Assembly: GCA_028388995.1 (NCBI GenBank)
Contig: JAOEQC010000002.1
Location: forward strand, 1 to 62,070
From: Ascidiaceihabitans sp.
GTDB lineage: Bacteria > Pseudomonadota > Alphaproteobacteria > Rhodobacterales > Rhodobacteraceae
DNA: 62,070 nt
Direction: 5' to 3'
The notes under the pieces are model-generated. The model was not told the DNA's origin. It saw only the letters and a list, made by a program, of their open reading frames with translations, and did not search any database. The translations under genes and the position numbers were made by a program. Positions 1-9,405 of this stretch are shown here, one piece after another; position 1 is the first letter of the stretch, and each line of letters begins with the position of its first letter.

Positions 1-320
1 CTGAATACCCGCCGCTTCGCGTTGCAGATGCACAAGTGAAACGTCTTGAGGTCGAAATCGACGCCATGACCAACGTTCTAGAGCCACTGCGCAGCTTCAT
101 ATTGCCGGGCGGTTCCGAATTGGCAGCACAATTGCACGTTTGCCGTACCGTTGCGCGTCGCGCTGAACGCCTGTCTGTAGAGCTGGCAACCATGGAATCT
201 GTTAACCAAGCCGCCGTGAAATATCTAAATCGTCTTAGCGACTGGTTCTTCGTTGCAGCGCGCATTGCCAATAATGGCGGCAAGGATGACGTGCTATGGG
301 TTCCGGGTGCAAACCGCTAG
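1..320 (+). CDS. PduO-type cob(I)alamin adenosyltransferase, 3' part
   Basis: This is the C-terminal part of an ATP:cob(I)alamin adenosyltransferase, which transfers the adenosyl group of ATP to reduced corrinoid. The reading frame is already open at base 3 and has no start in the window, so the gene is cut by the left edge. Recognisable family features are QVKRLEVEIDAM, then SFILPGGSELAAQLHVCRT, VARRAERLSVEL and YLNRLSDWFFVAARIAN, ending in DDVLWVPGA. These are the C-terminal helices of the PduO trimer that carry the ATP and cobalamin contacts. It lies upstream of etfBA on the same strand with a 156-base gap. The window also holds bluB and two cobalamin side-chain genes elsewhere, which fits a B12-making cell. 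Confidence 0.87.
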   Translation, partial: EYPPLRVADAQVKRLEVEIDAMTNVLEPLRSFILPGGSELAAQLHVCRTVARRAERLSVELATMESVNQAAVKYLNRLSDWFFVAARIANNGGKDDVLWVPGANR

Positions 321-476
321 TTTTAAGGAAACTCCAAAGAATACACTCGACGCGGCGTCTGATAGCGCAAACATGACGATTTTGCACTGTTGTGGGTGCC
401 GATGCTTCGCTAAGAAATACTCAAAGTGTTGAACTTATCCAAAAGGGATGAGTCGTATTAAAGGAGAGAGACGCTC

Positions 477-1235
477 ATGAAGGTGCTTGTACCTGTCAAA
501 CGCGTGATCGATTATAACGTGAAGGTTCGTGTCAAAGCGGATGGTTCCGGTGTTGATCTTGCCAACGTCAAAATGTCGATGAACCCGTTTGACGAGATTT
601 CAGTCGAACAGGCGATCCGCCTCAAAGAAGCAGGTCAAGCGGACGAAGTGATCGCTGTATCTGTTGGTGTCAAGCAATCCCAAGAAACGCTACGCACTGC
701 GCTGGCGATGGGTGCTGATCGCGCAATCTTGGTCATTGCGACTGACGACGTTCACCAAGACATCGAACCATTAGCCGTTGCTAAGATTCTGAAAGCGATC
801 GTAGACGAAGAGCAGCCAGGTTTGGTCCTTTGTGGCAAACAAGCAATCGACAACGACATGAATGCAACCGGCCAAATGCTTTCAGCATTGATGGGTTGGT
901 CACAGGCGACATTCGCATCCGAAGTCGAAATCTCTGGGGACAAAGCCAAAGTCACGCGCGAAGTTGACGGTGGCCTACAGACTATCGAAGTCAGCATGCC
1001 AACTGTTGTGACCGTTGACCTACGTTTGAACGAGCCGCGTTACGCGTCTTTGCCAAACATTATGAAGGCTAAGAAGAAGCCTATGGATGAGAAAACACCA
1101 GCCGATTACGGCGTAGACGTGTCTCCGCGTTTGGAAGTTACTGGCACGACCGAACCAGCGACACGTGCATCAGGTATCAAGGTTGCGTCAGTCGATGAGC
1201 TGATCGCGAAACTTAAAGAAGCGGGGACTGTATAA
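477..1235 (+). CDS. etfB: Electron transfer flavoprotein beta subunit
   Basis: Beta subunit (252 aa) of the heterodimeric electron transfer flavoprotein, which carries electrons from acyl-CoA dehydrogenases to ETF:ubiquinone oxidoreductase. The protein starts [20 protein letters not shown] and has the ETF-beta features [18 protein letters not shown], the [10 protein letters not shown] nucleotide-binding stretch and the signature [23 protein letters not shown]. The length is typical of the family. A strong Shine-Dalgarno (aaggagagag) lies just upstream of the ATG. The stop codon overlaps the start of etfA by one base, so the two subunits are translationally coupled. The partner dehydrogenase Mcd is encoded about 13 kb away in this window. 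Confidence 0.96.
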   Translation: MKVLVPVKRVIDYNVKVRVKADGSGVDLANVKMSMNPFDEISVEQAIRLKEAGQADEVIAVSVGVKQSQETLRTALAMGADRAILVIATDDVHQDIEPLAVAKILKAIVDEEQPGLVLCGKQAIDNDMNATGQMLSALMGWSQATFASEVEISGDKAKVTREVDGGLQTIEVSMPTVVTVDLRLNEPRYASLPNIMKAKKKPMDEKTPADYGVDVSPRLEVTGTTEPATRASGIKVASVDELIAKLKEAGTV

Positions 1236-2161
1236 TGGCTGTACTTCTTTTAGCTGAAGTTACTGACGGCGAACTGGCTATGGACGCAACAGCAAAGGCT
1301 GTAACAGCGTCTGGCGCATTGGGCGACGTAACTATTTTGTGCGCTGGTTCAACATGTTCCGCGGCTGCGGCCGAAGCGGCGACTATCACTGGTGTCGCTA
1401 AAGTTCTTTGCGCTGAAGACGCAATTTACGGCAAGCGTTTGGCTGAGCCGGTTGCCGATTTGCTAATTTCATTGTCGGGGGATTATGAGCACATCGTTGC
1501 GCCAGCAACGACTGATGCGAAAAACATTATGCCACGTGTTGCAGCCTTGTTGGATATAATGGTGATTTCTGATGCAACTGCGGTTGTTGATGCGAACACC
1601 TTTGAGCGCCCAATCTATGCAGGCAACGCGATCCAGACAGTCAAATCTTTGGATGCGAAAAAGGTTATAACCTTCCGTGGTGCAACATTTGATGCCGCTC
1701 CAGTTGGTGGTTCTGCTAAAGTTGAAAACATTGCTGCAGCTTCTGATCCGGGCCTATCTTCATGGGTTGAAGATAAGGTAGCGACATCTGATCGCCCAGA
1801 ACTAACATCTGCGGGTGTTGTTGTTTCTGGTGGTCGTGGTGTTGGATCTGAAAAAGACTTTGCTCTGATCGAGAAACTTTCTGACAAACTGGGTGCCGCT
1901 GTTGGCGCATCCCGTGCAGCAGTAGACTCAGGTTATGCACCAAATGATTGGCAAGTTGGTCAAACAGGCAAGGTAGTAGCACCTGAGCTGTATGTTGCGG
2001 TTGGTATTTCTGGCGCGATCCAGCACTTGGCTGGGATGAAGGACTCCAAAATCATCGTCGCAATCAACAAAGACGAAGAAGCTCCTATCTTCCAAGTTGC
2101 GGACTATGGATTGGTTGCCGACCTGTTCGACGCCGTTCCAGAGTTGCTTGAAAAACTATAA
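1235..2161 (+). CDS. etfA: Electron transfer flavoprotein alpha subunit
   Basis: Alpha subunit (308 aa), which holds the FAD in its C-terminal domain. Visible family features are AVLLLAEV at the N-terminus, an [17 protein letters not shown] stretch, and the C-terminal FAD-binding signature, which includes [40 protein letters not shown] and a final [12 protein letters not shown]. The start ATG overlaps the etfB stop (TAATG), so translation of the two subunits is coupled. The operon ends at a clear intrinsic terminator 22 bases after the stop. Confidence 0.97.
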   Translation: MAVLLLAEVTDGELAMDATAKAVTASGALGDVTILCAGSTCSAAAAEAATITGVAKVLCAEDAIYGKRLAEPVADLLISLSGDYEHIVAPATTDAKNIMPRVAALLDIMVISDATAVVDANTFERPIYAGNAIQTVKSLDAKKVITFRGATFDAAPVGGSAKVENIAAASDPGLSSWVEDKVATSDRPELTSAGVVVSGGRGVGSEKDFALIEKLSDKLGAAVGASRAAVDSGYAPNDWQVGQTGKVVAPELYVAVGISGAIQHLAGMKDSKIIVAINKDEEAPIFQVADYGLVADLFDAVPELLEKL

Positions 2162-2183
2162 CGTTCTTATTTATTGATTTGAA

Positions 2184-2209
2184 AGGCCCGCAAAATTGCG
2201 GGCCTTTTT
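2184..2209. terminator. Intrinsic terminator after etfBA (bidirectional)
   Basis: A perfect hairpin (GGCCCGCAA, loop AA, TTGCGGGCC, with flanking A/T pairs extending the stem) is followed by a T run on the plus strand. The A run before the stem gives the same structure a U tract on the minus strand. It therefore serves etfA and the convergent DUF6473 gene, whose stop codon begins at the last base of the T run. Confidence 0.85.
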
Positions 2210-3032
2210 CATTTGATCAACTTCTTTAGACTTTCCAACAATTCCACAGCGACTTCCTGATGTGCAACAGGCCTCAATAACTGCTGGGCAACAGGTGTAT
2301 CCATCGGACTGAAAACCATTCCCGCTGTGCCAAGGGCACAAGATGACGGCGATGCAGTCACCTCAACCAGATCGGTTACAATTGGGCGTAGCTCTTGAAT
2401 CATCCCCCGCGTCACAAACCACGGATCTTTTCCATCCTCAGGTGGGGAAACATCATCCGGTGTATGATCTTCAAACCAAAGCAATACGACCTTACCATCG
2501 ATCTTACTCAACAGCAGTCGCATGCGTGCAAGCCATGCCTGCTGTAGCTCACTAACTACCGTATCAAATCGCCCCAGTGATAATGTAAACAAGCGGTGCA
2601 AGTTATGTTTGTTGAAGTTGAATTCAGCAAAATCAACGTCTCTGTAAATTGCTTGCAACAAAGTTGACGGCTTTAGAAATCGGTCATTGCGCCTCGGGTG
2701 GACCGTGTAGAACTGGTTGGACACGTTGTATGCACCAATTAACTGCAAGACCGTCACGCCAGCACCTAGCGCCATTCTAGCCACTTGTCGATCAGTCGCA
2801 AAAACATCAACCCCAGCGTTCACATAGCCGAGGTTGATACAGATCTTGCCGATCCTTCGCTCAATCAGTTCCAGAAATGATTTGGCAATGAACTTTCCGT
2901 ACGTTTCGCCCCCCCATAAACACAAAATATGGATCTTTAGAGGTCGTCTAGGCCCACGAAAAAGCAACTAGATGTGCCATATCAGCACTGCAGATAATCG
3001 AGGGCCCCCGCCCCCAGTGCATCGTAGGTCAT
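2209..3032 (-). pseudogene. DUF6473 family protein, disrupted near its N-terminus
   Basis: The intact part (from a TTG at 2967) encodes about 252 aa of a Rhodobacteraceae family of unknown function. Recognisable pieces are LLFRGPRRPL, the YGKFI stretch, CINLGYVNAGVDVF and TVHPRRNDRFLKPS. The expected N-terminus is present just upstream but broken. From an ATG at 3032 the minus strand reads MTYDALGAGALDYLQC, then TGA, then YGTS in the same frame, and then shifts frame into LLFRGP. The TGA sits where the family, as I recall it, has Arg (CGA to TGA), and one base is missing just after YGTS. An initiation at the internal TTG would lose about 22 residues. I infer a pseudogene or a sequence error; the function is unknown either way. 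Confidence 0.75.
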
Positions 3033-3175
3033 GCCAAACCACTCCTCTTTTCACCCTCTAAAAGGTATCACAGCTAAGTCCTTAAATTCAGATAAAATAT
3101 TAGGTACATATGTTCACACCTTGCTCTTGGGCCAACCACGGCCCTATGGTGATGGAACGCAGTTAAGGGGCCAAA

Positions 3176-4051
3176 ATGGACATTCAAAAAATCGGAATTA
3201 TTGGTGCGGGCCAAATGGGCAACGGCATTGCTCATGTCATGTCACTCGCTGGTTATGATGTTTTGCTGAACGATGTGAATGAGGATGCGCTTGCGCAGGC
3301 GATGGCGCGCATCGACAAGAATATGGAACGCCAAGTTAGTCGTGACAAAATCAGTACTACAGATAAGGCCGCAGCTATTGGTCGCATCATAACGACCAGC
3401 GCATTGCCTGACCTGGGGGAAACAGATTTGGTTATCGAGGCTGCGACCGAAAAGGAAGTTGTAAAGCAGGCTATCTTTGACAGCCTCCTGCCACACCTTC
3501 AACCACACACCATTTTGACGTCTAACACGTCGTCCATCTCTATCACTCGCTTAGCAAGCCGCACGGATCGCCCAGAAAAATTCATGGGTTTTCACTTTAT
3601 GAACCCTGTTCCTGTCATGCAGTTGGTGGAGCTGATCCGCGGAATCGCAACGGATGCGGAAACATTTGATGCCTGCAAAAAAGTTGTTGATCGGTTGGGG
3701 AAAACGGCAGCGTCAGCCGAAGATTTCCCCGCGTTTATCGTAAACCGTATCCTAATGCCAATGATCAACGAAGCCGTCTACACGTTGTACGAGGGTGTAG
3801 GGAACGTGGAGTCCATCGACAGCTCAATGCGCTTGGGTGCCAATCACCCAATGGGACCGCTAGAACTGGCTGACTTTATTGGTTTGGACACATGCCTTGC
3901 GATCATGAACGTGTTGCATGACGGGCTAGCCGATACAAAATACCGCCCCTGCCCGTTGCTCACAAAATATGTTGAAGCTGGTTGGCTGGGTCGCAAAACC
4001 CAGCGCGGATTTTATGACTATCGCGGCGAAACTCCCGTCCCAACAAGATAG
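3176..4051 (+). CDS. hbd: 3-hydroxybutyryl-CoA dehydrogenase
   Basis: NAD(P)-dependent 3-hydroxyacyl-CoA dehydrogenase (291 aa), which interconverts 3-hydroxybutyryl-CoA and acetoacetyl-CoA in butyrate/polyhydroxybutyrate metabolism. The N-terminal Rossmann motif is IGIIGAGQMGNGIAHV (GxGxxG at residues 10-15). The substrate domain shows the FHFMNPVPVMQLVELI signature with the catalytic His, then FPAFIVNRILMPMINEA, and GANHPMGPLELADFIGLDT near the C-terminus. The length is standard. It follows etfBA by about 1 kb, an order I know from roseobacters, where these genes cooperate in acyl-CoA oxidation. A purine-rich ribosome site (taagggg) precedes the ATG. Confidence 0.95.
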   Translation: MDIQKIGIIGAGQMGNGIAHVMSLAGYDVLLNDVNEDALAQAMARIDKNMERQVSRDKISTTDKAAAIGRIITTSALPDLGETDLVIEAATEKEVVKQAIFDSLLPHLQPHTILTSNTSSISITRLASRTDRPEKFMGFHFMNPVPVMQLVELIRGIATDAETFDACKKVVDRLGKTAASAEDFPAFIVNRILMPMINEAVYTLYEGVGNVESIDSSMRLGANHPMGPLELADFIGLDTCLAIMNVLHDGLADTKYRPCPLLTKYVEAGWLGRKTQRGFYDYRGETPVPTR

Positions 4052-4054
4052 AAC

Positions 4055-4933
4055 TTAATCTTTTAGGCTAAGCGTATGGCTGCGAAGCCACGCCATATAA
4101 CCACGTGGGTCACCTTTCCATGCTGCAATATCTTCATCAGCGATTGGGTGGCCTACGATCGGTCCTTGTGGCTTGTTCAACGAATGAACAATTTCATGAA
4201 GCAGCAAACCTTGGCGCAAAATCGGGGATATTTTATTCGCTATTTGGTATGAGCGACTATTCTGACCAGGGAAGTGCATTGGCACAACTGTAGCGCCAGA
4301 TCTACGGATCAAAGCAGCGGTAAACACATTCCACTCTTCTTCAATCGCTGGACCAAAGAACGTCTCAGAAGCGGCGACTAAACCTGATGGAAACAAGGCA
4401 ACTACGCCGCCATTTTTCAGATGTTGCATCGCTTCTGCACGCATTGCTACGCCTTTTTGCAGTGCATCAGGATCATGCGCGAAAGGCACCGCAATCATAT
4501 AGCTGCCCGCGACCTCATCAATTGCAGTCAATAAGGATCGGGTCAAGATACGATAATCTGGACGCACACGGCCAATCAAATCAGCAAAGATCATACCGTC
4601 GACCATCCCATGAGGGTGATTGGCAACAACGATTACAGGGCCTGATTTAGGAATACGTTCTAATTGCGATTGTGGCGTCGTAAGCTCAATACCCATCACA
4701 TCCAAAGCGGCACGCCAAAAGGCTTGGCCGCTTGGCGTTTCTTTTTGTTCAAATTTGCGGATGAGACGCAACACCGTGAACCTGCCAGTAAACGCCTCAA
4801 TAATACGGATCAACGCTGCCTTAAACGGATCGCTAAAAGTAGAGGCATACGATAGGCTGTGCCGATCATATTGCCTAAAGCTGGCCGGCTTCGGCTGCAC
4901 ATCAGCAGTATTATCTTGTGCATCTTCTAACAA
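4055..4933 (-). CDS. Lysophospholipid acyltransferase family protein
   Basis: PlsC-type acyltransferase (292 aa), expected to transfer a fatty acyl group to a lysolipid at the inner membrane. Motifs in order are VVVANHPHGMVDG (block I, residues about 106-118, in the NHPxGxxDG form found in OlsA/hemolysin-like branches rather than the usual NHX4D), then GGVVALFPSGLVAASETF (block III-like) and GATVVPMHFPGQN (block IV-like). The start is a TTG 27 bases after the HPr gene, with an AAGGAA ribosome site upstream. An in-frame ATG near it is not available. The substrate (ornithine lipid or phosphatidate precursor) cannot be told from sequence. It is co-directional with the PTS genes and may be their distal operon member. 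Confidence 0.85.
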   Translation of the reverse strand: MLEDAQDNTADVQPKPASFRQYDRHSLSYASTFSDPFKAALIRIIEAFTGRFTVLRLIRKFEQKETPSGQAFWRAALDVMGIELTTPQSQLERIPKSGPVIVVANHPHGMVDGMIFADLIGRVRPDYRILTRSLLTAIDEVAGSYMIAVPFAHDPDALQKGVAMRAEAMQHLKNGGVVALFPSGLVAASETFFGPAIEEEWNVFTAALIRRSGATVVPMHFPGQNSRSYQIANKISPILRQGLLLHEIVHSLNKPQGPIVGHPIADEDIAAWKGDPRGYMAWLRSHTLSLKD

Positions 4934-4960
4934 AGCAATCGATCCAGTTCCTTTTGAGCC

Positions 4961-5230
4961 TCAGGCGTCTTCACCGAATTTATCAGCGACTAGAGCAGCG
5001 AGTGCATCAGCCAACAGCTGGGCATCTGCGCCTGTAGTTTCAATTTTAATAATACTTCCATTTGACGCTGCCAACATCAAAAGCCCCATTATGCTGTCGC
5101 CTGATGCCGACATGCCATCCTTTGACACCTCTGCTTGGGCATCAAACGCCTCAACCACCTCAACCAGCTTAGCGGAGGCACGCGCATGGAGGCCTTTTAC
5201 GTTTACTATAGTTAACGACAACTTGGTCAT
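4961..5230 (-). CDS. HPr-family phosphocarrier of the regulatory PTS
   Basis: HPr-like phosphocarrier (89 aa from the ATG at 5230). The sequence MTKLSLTIVNVKGLHARASA places the phosphorylatable His at residue 15. SASGDSIMGLLML places Ser at residue 46, the site modified by HPr kinase in other bacteria. Both regulatory residues are therefore conserved, and a kinase gene lies three genes upstream. A longer frame reaches 5329, but the added residues are basic and unlike HPr, and the ATG at 5230 has a purine-rich ribosome site. With no sugar permease nearby this is most likely a regulatory PTS, as in other alphaproteobacteria. Confidence 0.94.
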   Translation of the reverse strand: MTKLSLTIVNVKGLHARASAKLVEVVEAFDAQAEVSKDGMSASGDSIMGLLMLAASNGSIIKIETTGADAQLLADALAALVADKFGEDA

Positions 5231-5240
5231 TTTATTCTCT

Positions 5241-5636
5241 CTAGATTTCTTGGCTGACGTTTTGGCTGTCAATATATTTCCTCCCAGCATCCAATGCCGC
5301 ACTAACAGCATCGGGCAATGGTTTTGCACGCGACTTGGCCAACTTGATCAGCATCGGTAAATTCGCACCATAAAGAATACGACGTCCTTTGGGCTGACAG
5401 GCCAGCAAACTTAGGTTGGATGGTGATCCTCCAAACAGGTCTGTAACGACAACAACGCCATTCCCTTGGTCTACGCCATTCGCCGCTTCACATATCTCAG
5501 TCTGCTTCTCTGTCCGGTCATGGCTTTTTTCAATTGAGATTGCCCGAATGCCCGTTTGCAATCCAACAACATGCTCAATTGCAGCAAGATATTCTCTTGC
5601 TAAACCGCCATGCGCTACAATCACAATGCCAATCAC
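5241..5636 (-). CDS. PTS EIIA component, mannose (EIIA-Man) type
   Basis: EIIA-Man domain protein (131 aa). MIGIVIVAHGGLAREYL carries the active-site His at residue 9 (AHGG), which accepts phosphate from HPr. VVVVTDLFGGSPSN is the second family signature and AKSRAKPLPDAV the C-terminal part. No IIB, IIC or IID gene follows, so the protein is probably a regulatory endpoint rather than part of a sugar transporter. It starts with GTG, overlapping the rapZ stop by 4 bases. It lies 10 bases upstream of the HPr gene. Confidence 0.93.
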   Translation of the reverse strand: MIGIVIVAHGGLAREYLAAIEHVVGLQTGIRAISIEKSHDRTEKQTEICEAANGVDQGNGVVVVTDLFGGSPSNLSLLACQPKGRRILYGANLPMLIKLAKSRAKPLPDAVSAALDAGRKYIDSQNVSQEI

Positions 5637-6526
5637 TTAACAGCCTCATCTCTTCTATGACGGTCCAATTCTCGATGTCTCAAAGAGATTTGCCAACCTT
5701 CAGATGTTAAAACTTGGGCAAGGCATTCTGCCATTGCTACTGACCTGTGTTGCCCACCTGTGCATCCAAATGCAATGGAGAGATGAGACTTACCCTCATC
5801 TAAATGGGTCGGTAACAACCATAACACGAGATCCTCTACTTTTTCACAGAAGGTCCCAAACCGCGGATCCTGCGCAATATAGTCAGCGACGTCTTGGTCT
5901 TTACCTGTATGCGCCCGAAGGCCAGGTTCCCAATATGGGTTATTTAAAAACCTACAATCAAAAACCATATCGACACTACGAGGTAGGCCGCGCTTATAGG
6001 AGAAGGATTGAACTGATACCGAGAGACGATAATCACTCTCTTTTGCAAACCAACTTTCGACTTCAGATCTCAGTTCGTGGACATTCAGATCACTGGTATC
6101 GATCAAAACATCAGCCATCTCTCGAATAGGCCCAAGAATTTCCAATTCACTGACAATACCAGCTGCGGGCCTATTCCCCTTTGCCAAAGGGTGACGGCGC
6201 CGCGTTTCAGAGAACCGGCGTAACAAAACGTCTGTTGCACAATCGAGGAACAATAGTTCCGTTGAGAAACCCAGTTTTTGGGTCAATTGCCCAAGCGCAC
6301 CTAAAACTGCCGCAGCTGAAAAATCACGGGTTCGCGGGTCAATACCAAGAGCCATTGGTTTGCCATCACTGGGTTCTTCAAGCAGCGCAGGGATCAGCCA
6401 AAGCGGCATATTATCGATCGCTTCAAATCCAACATCTTCGAGAACCTTAATCGCACTGGAGCGTCCTGCCCCAGAAGGGCCTGTGACCAGAACAACGCGT
6501 CGTGGAATAGGATCAAACTGTGTCAT
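5633..6526 (-). CDS. rapZ: RNase adapter RapZ / nucleotide-binding protein
   Basis: RapZ-family P-loop protein (297 aa). In gammaproteobacteria RapZ guides RNase E to small RNAs of amino-sugar metabolism; in alphaproteobacteria its role is less defined. The N-terminal Walker A is VTGPSGAGRSSAIK at residues 14-27, with Arg in place of the usual Lys. LVLWLLPTHLDEGKSHLSIA and the C-terminal FGCTGGQHRSVAMAE are diagnostic. The ATG overlaps the end of hprK by 4 bases (ATGA) and the stop overlaps the EIIA gene, so it is buried in a tightly coupled operon with PTS regulators. Confidence 0.95.
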   Translation of the reverse strand: MTQFDPIPRRVVLVTGPSGAGRSSAIKVLEDVGFEAIDNMPLWLIPALLEEPSDGKPMALGIDPRTRDFSAAAVLGALGQLTQKLGFSTELLFLDCATDVLLRRFSETRRRHPLAKGNRPAAGIVSELEILGPIREMADVLIDTSDLNVHELRSEVESWFAKESDYRLSVSVQSFSYKRGLPRSVDMVFDCRFLNNPYWEPGLRAHTGKDQDVADYIAQDPRFGTFCEKVEDLVLWLLPTHLDEGKSHLSIAFGCTGGQHRSVAMAECLAQVLTSEGWQISLRHRELDRHRRDEAVK

Positions 6527-6957
6527 ACGCCACTCTGCATCCCATACCTGAGATAGTGCAAGAGCATCGATGAAAAAGAATGATTTTGCACCTTATAGAG
6601 GCAAGGAATTGATTGCCCAAGAATGGATACCGATCGAGGTGACGGTAACCTGTGTTTTTCCACTCGATCCAGATCGACGACCGCTGAAACCAGTTCATTT
6701 GGAATACTAGGTGCAGACAAAATTCCGATTCCCCTCGCCTCAATCATTCCTCTAATTGATGCTGGTGCCTGGGCATGAAGTTCTGCGCCATCCATGTACA
6801 AACGCGTTCGGTCATCAGAAACTAACATCGCACCAAGCGCGATTAACTCAAACGTTAAGGACGATTTTCCAGCACCAGATGCACCTAGGATAAGCAAACC
6901 TTTGCCATCTACTGAAACGCAATTTGCATGGATGGTTTTTGCGGTCTCAGTCAGCAT
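6523..6957 (-). CDS. hprK: Short-form HPr kinase/phosphorylase
   Basis: The 144-aa alphaproteobacterial form of HPr kinase, lacking the N-terminal domain of Firmicute HprK. The P-loop LILGASGAGKSSLT lies at residues 22-35, followed by LGAMLVSDDRTRLY (the acidic metal/nucleotide segment) and EARGIGILSAP, the HprK signature loop. It should phosphorylate the HPr encoded nearby on Ser46. It sits between chvG and rapZ with a 12-base gap to chvG and a 4-base overlap with rapZ. That makes it a link between the ChvG-ChvI sensor and PTS state. Confidence 0.93.
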   Translation of the reverse strand: MLTETAKTIHANCVSVDGKGLLILGASGAGKSSLTFELIALGAMLVSDDRTRLYMDGAELHAQAPASIRGMIEARGIGILSAPSIPNELVSAVVDLDRVEKHRLPSPRSVSILGQSIPCLYKVQNHSFSSMLLHYLRYGMQSGV

Positions 6958-6969
6958 TGGCAGATACCA

Positions 6970-8670
6970 TCAGACGGGTAAACCAACGACGAACCGCGCG
7001 CCCAATGGCTCAGATGTTATATCAGCCTCGGCTAGACGAATATTTTCAGCCCAGATAACACCACCATGGGCCTCAACAATTTGTTTTGAAATAGCCAAGC
7101 CAAGGCCAGAGTTGTTGCCGAAGTGCTCGTCTGGACGTTGTGAATAGAAGCGTTTGAAAATCTTCGAAAGCGCTTGTTCTGGAATGCCTGGACCTGTATC
7201 CTCAACTACAATCAAAATTCTATTTTCACGCTTTCGTGCCCAGATACGGATTGCATCACCATCTTCACAGAACGAAATCGCATTTGTGATTAGATTTACA
7301 AAAACCTGCGCTAGTCGTGCTTCCAAGCCATGAACCGCAAGAGGATTTGGAGGTAAGTCTGCAATAAAATCAATGCCTTTTGACCGCGCATTTTCGCCAA
7401 GATATTGTCCAATATTTTCGATCATAATCAGAAGGTTGAATGACTCCTCTTCCTCATTGACCAGCTCGCTATCCAAACGGGAAGCATTGGATATATCGCT
7501 GACTAAACGATCAAGGCGACGCACATCGTGTTCGATGACGTCGAGCAGCTTTTCACGTTGGTCGTCACGTTTGATGACACGGAGTGTACCAACCGCGGAA
7601 CGCAACGAAGCCAGAGGGTTATTAATTTCATGTGCAACATCGGCAGCGAACTGCTCATTGCCATCTATGCGGTTATAAAGCGCCGAAATCATACCACGAA
7701 GTGCGCCACTTAATCGGCCCAACTCATCCGGCCGTGCTGTTAAATCAGGGATACGGATACGCCCAGGATTTACCTTACGAGAGTTTTTGTCACGACCCTG
7801 CTCTGCGGCAGCAGCCAAATCAGACAACGGGTTTGCGATAGTCGCAGCCAGCGCCAAACTAAGTCCAATTGAAAACAGTGTTGCGATGATAAACATCTGC
7901 AACATATTTTCATTTTCAAGACGAACCAGTGCATCGATTTCGCCAGACGCACTGGTAACAGCCACGACACCAACACTTTCAGTGCCTTGTTTGATTGGTG
8001 TGATAACACCAAACCGAGACAAGAAATCTGCATCCAATGCATTTTGGAGCTGTGTGCCTTGCACTAAACTAGCGGAAACCGAAGACTTCAACTGTTTTTC
8101 AACAGACCGAATTTCATCAGTGCTGTTTGCTGCGAACGGCGATGAGATAATAGACCAGAGCCAATTCAAACCGTCTGTCAGAACAGTTGCAGATGGCGCA
8201 ATATCTTCACTCGCGCCCATGACATCGATTGTTCCGGAAATATTCGCAATCAATGTTTCTGATGGATCAAAAACAAAAACTTCAGTCCCATTACGAAGAT
8301 CGAGGCCATCCAAAGTAGCGTAGATGTCGACACCGTCGCCAGTTGCTAAATTAACGGGAACACCCGTTGGCAACTGTGCTTCGATAACATCTGCAATCAA
8401 TTCTGCTTCGCTCACCAATGCCGCGGCGCGCTGTACAGCTAGACTGTTACGAGATGAGTTTAGGTAGGAAATGCCAGCAATCAGAAGGCAAAGCGCAACC
8501 AGATTAAAAGTAACAATTTTCCGAGTGATTGGCGAGGCAAGTAAGGAAAACAGCCCACGCCGTTCACGGTGTGCGCGCATTTCGGAAGGTGCTGTGGCAT
8601 CTGGGGCGACCCAATCGTCCCCCACAACCACATCACCGTCTCGCGATAGTACAGATGTCATATTCCGCAC
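6970..8670 (-). CDS. chvG: Sensor histidine kinase ChvG
   Basis: Membrane sensor kinase of the ChvG-ChvI (ExoS-ChvI) pair, which in alphaproteobacteria responds to acidity or envelope stress. The cytoplasmic N-terminus is followed by TM1 (KIVTFNLVALCLLIAGISYL), a periplasmic domain of about 190 residues, TM2 (MFIIATLFSIGLSLALAATI) and HAMP. The dimerisation box is FAADVAHEINNPLASLRSA. ATPase motifs are VFVNLITNAI (N box), VVEDTGPGIPEQ (G1) and GLGLAISKQIVEAHGG (G2). I place the start at a GTG at 8670, because an AAGGAA site lies about 5 bases ahead of it; the ATG at 8661 is the alternative. It is 33 bases after chvI. Confidence 0.94.
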   Translation of the reverse strand: MRNMTSVLSRDGDVVVGDDWVAPDATAPSEMRAHRERRGLFSLLASPITRKIVTFNLVALCLLIAGISYLNSSRNSLAVQRAAALVSEAELIADVIEAQLPTGVPVNLATGDGVDIYATLDGLDLRNGTEVFVFDPSETLIANISGTIDVMGASEDIAPSATVLTDGLNWLWSIISSPFAANSTDEIRSVEKQLKSSVSASLVQGTQLQNALDADFLSRFGVITPIKQGTESVGVVAVTSASGEIDALVRLENENMLQMFIIATLFSIGLSLALAATIANPLSDLAAAAEQGRDKNSRKVNPGRIRIPDLTARPDELGRLSGALRGMISALYNRIDGNEQFAADVAHEINNPLASLRSAVGTLRVIKRDDQREKLLDVIEHDVRRLDRLVSDISNASRLDSELVNEEEESFNLLIMIENIGQYLGENARSKGIDFIADLPPNPLAVHGLEARLAQVFVNLITNAISFCEDGDAIRIWARKRENRILIVVEDTGPGIPEQALSKIFKRFYSQRPDEHFGNNSGLGLAISKQIVEAHGGVIWAENIRLAEADITSEPLGARFVVGLPV

Positions 8671-8703
8671 GATGTTCCTTTCGGCCAGCGCCAACAGGTT
8701 AAC

Positions 8704-9405
8704 TTAGTCTTCGTTGTATCGATAACCGATACCATAAAGCGTCTCAATCGCTGAGAACTCATCATCAACCGTCCGCATTTTTTTGCGTAACCGCTTGATG
8801 TGGCTATCGATGGTACGATCATCAACATAAACTTGATCAGCATAGGCAACACCTGTCAGTTGATCACGCGATTTCACGAAACCAGGACGCTGAGCTAAAG
8901 CTTGCAGAAGCAAGAACTCTGTCACGGTCAAAGAGACGTCGCTGCCCTTCCACGAAACCGCGTGGCGTATAGGATCCATACGCAACTCACCGCGTTCCAT
9001 AACGTTGGTTTCTTCACTGTCAGCTACAATTTCGCCCGCTTGAGCATTTTGGCGACGCAGCAATGCACGAATGCGCTCAACCAACAAGCGTTGAGAAAAC
9101 GGCTTCTTAACGTAGTCATCAGCACCCATGCGGAGACCCAGAACTTCGTCAATTTCATCATCTTTAGAAGTCAGAAAAATTACTGGCATTTTCGTTTTTT
9201 GACGAATGCGCTGAAGTAAATCCATTCCATCCATGCGAGGCATCTTAATGTCCAATACTGCCATGTCAGGCAATTTTTTATTGAACGCATCAAGTGCGGC
9301 TTGTCCATCGTGATATGTCTCTACTTCGAAACCTTCGGCCTCGAGAGTCATTGAAACAGACGTCAGGATATTCCTGTCGTCGTCAACCAATGCAATCTTG
9401 CTCAT
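8704..9405 (-). CDS. chvI: Response regulator ChvI
   Basis: OmpR/PhoB-class response regulator (233 aa). The receiver domain [17 protein letters not shown] has the acidic pair at residues 8-9, the phosphoacceptor Asp52 in [11 protein letters not shown], and Lys in [10 protein letters not shown]. The DNA-binding domain contains [18 protein letters not shown] and [15 protein letters not shown]. The frame is open to 9522, but the ATG at 9405 gives the exact family N-terminus and has an AAGGAT ribosome site. The gene diverges from pckA across a 352-base region. In related bacteria the same pckA / chvI-chvG order is conserved. Confidence 0.96.
   Translation of the reverse strand: MSKIALVDDDRNILTSVSMTLEAEGFEVETYHDGQAALDAFNKKLPDMAVLDIKMPRMDGMDLLQRIRQKTKMPVIFLTSKDDEIDEVLGLRMGADDYVKKPFSQRLLVERIRALLRRQNAQAGEIVADSEETNVMERGELRMDPIRHAVSWKGSDVSLTVTEFLLLQALAQRPGFVKSRDQLTGVAYADQVYVDDRTIDSHIKRLRKKMRTVDDEFSAIETLYGIGYRYNED

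Noticed and set aside
4620-5360. 246-codon plus-strand frame
   Set aside because: It lies antisense to the acyltransferase, HPr and EIIA genes, all of which have clear motifs; its translation is Ser/Ala/Arg-rich with no domain.
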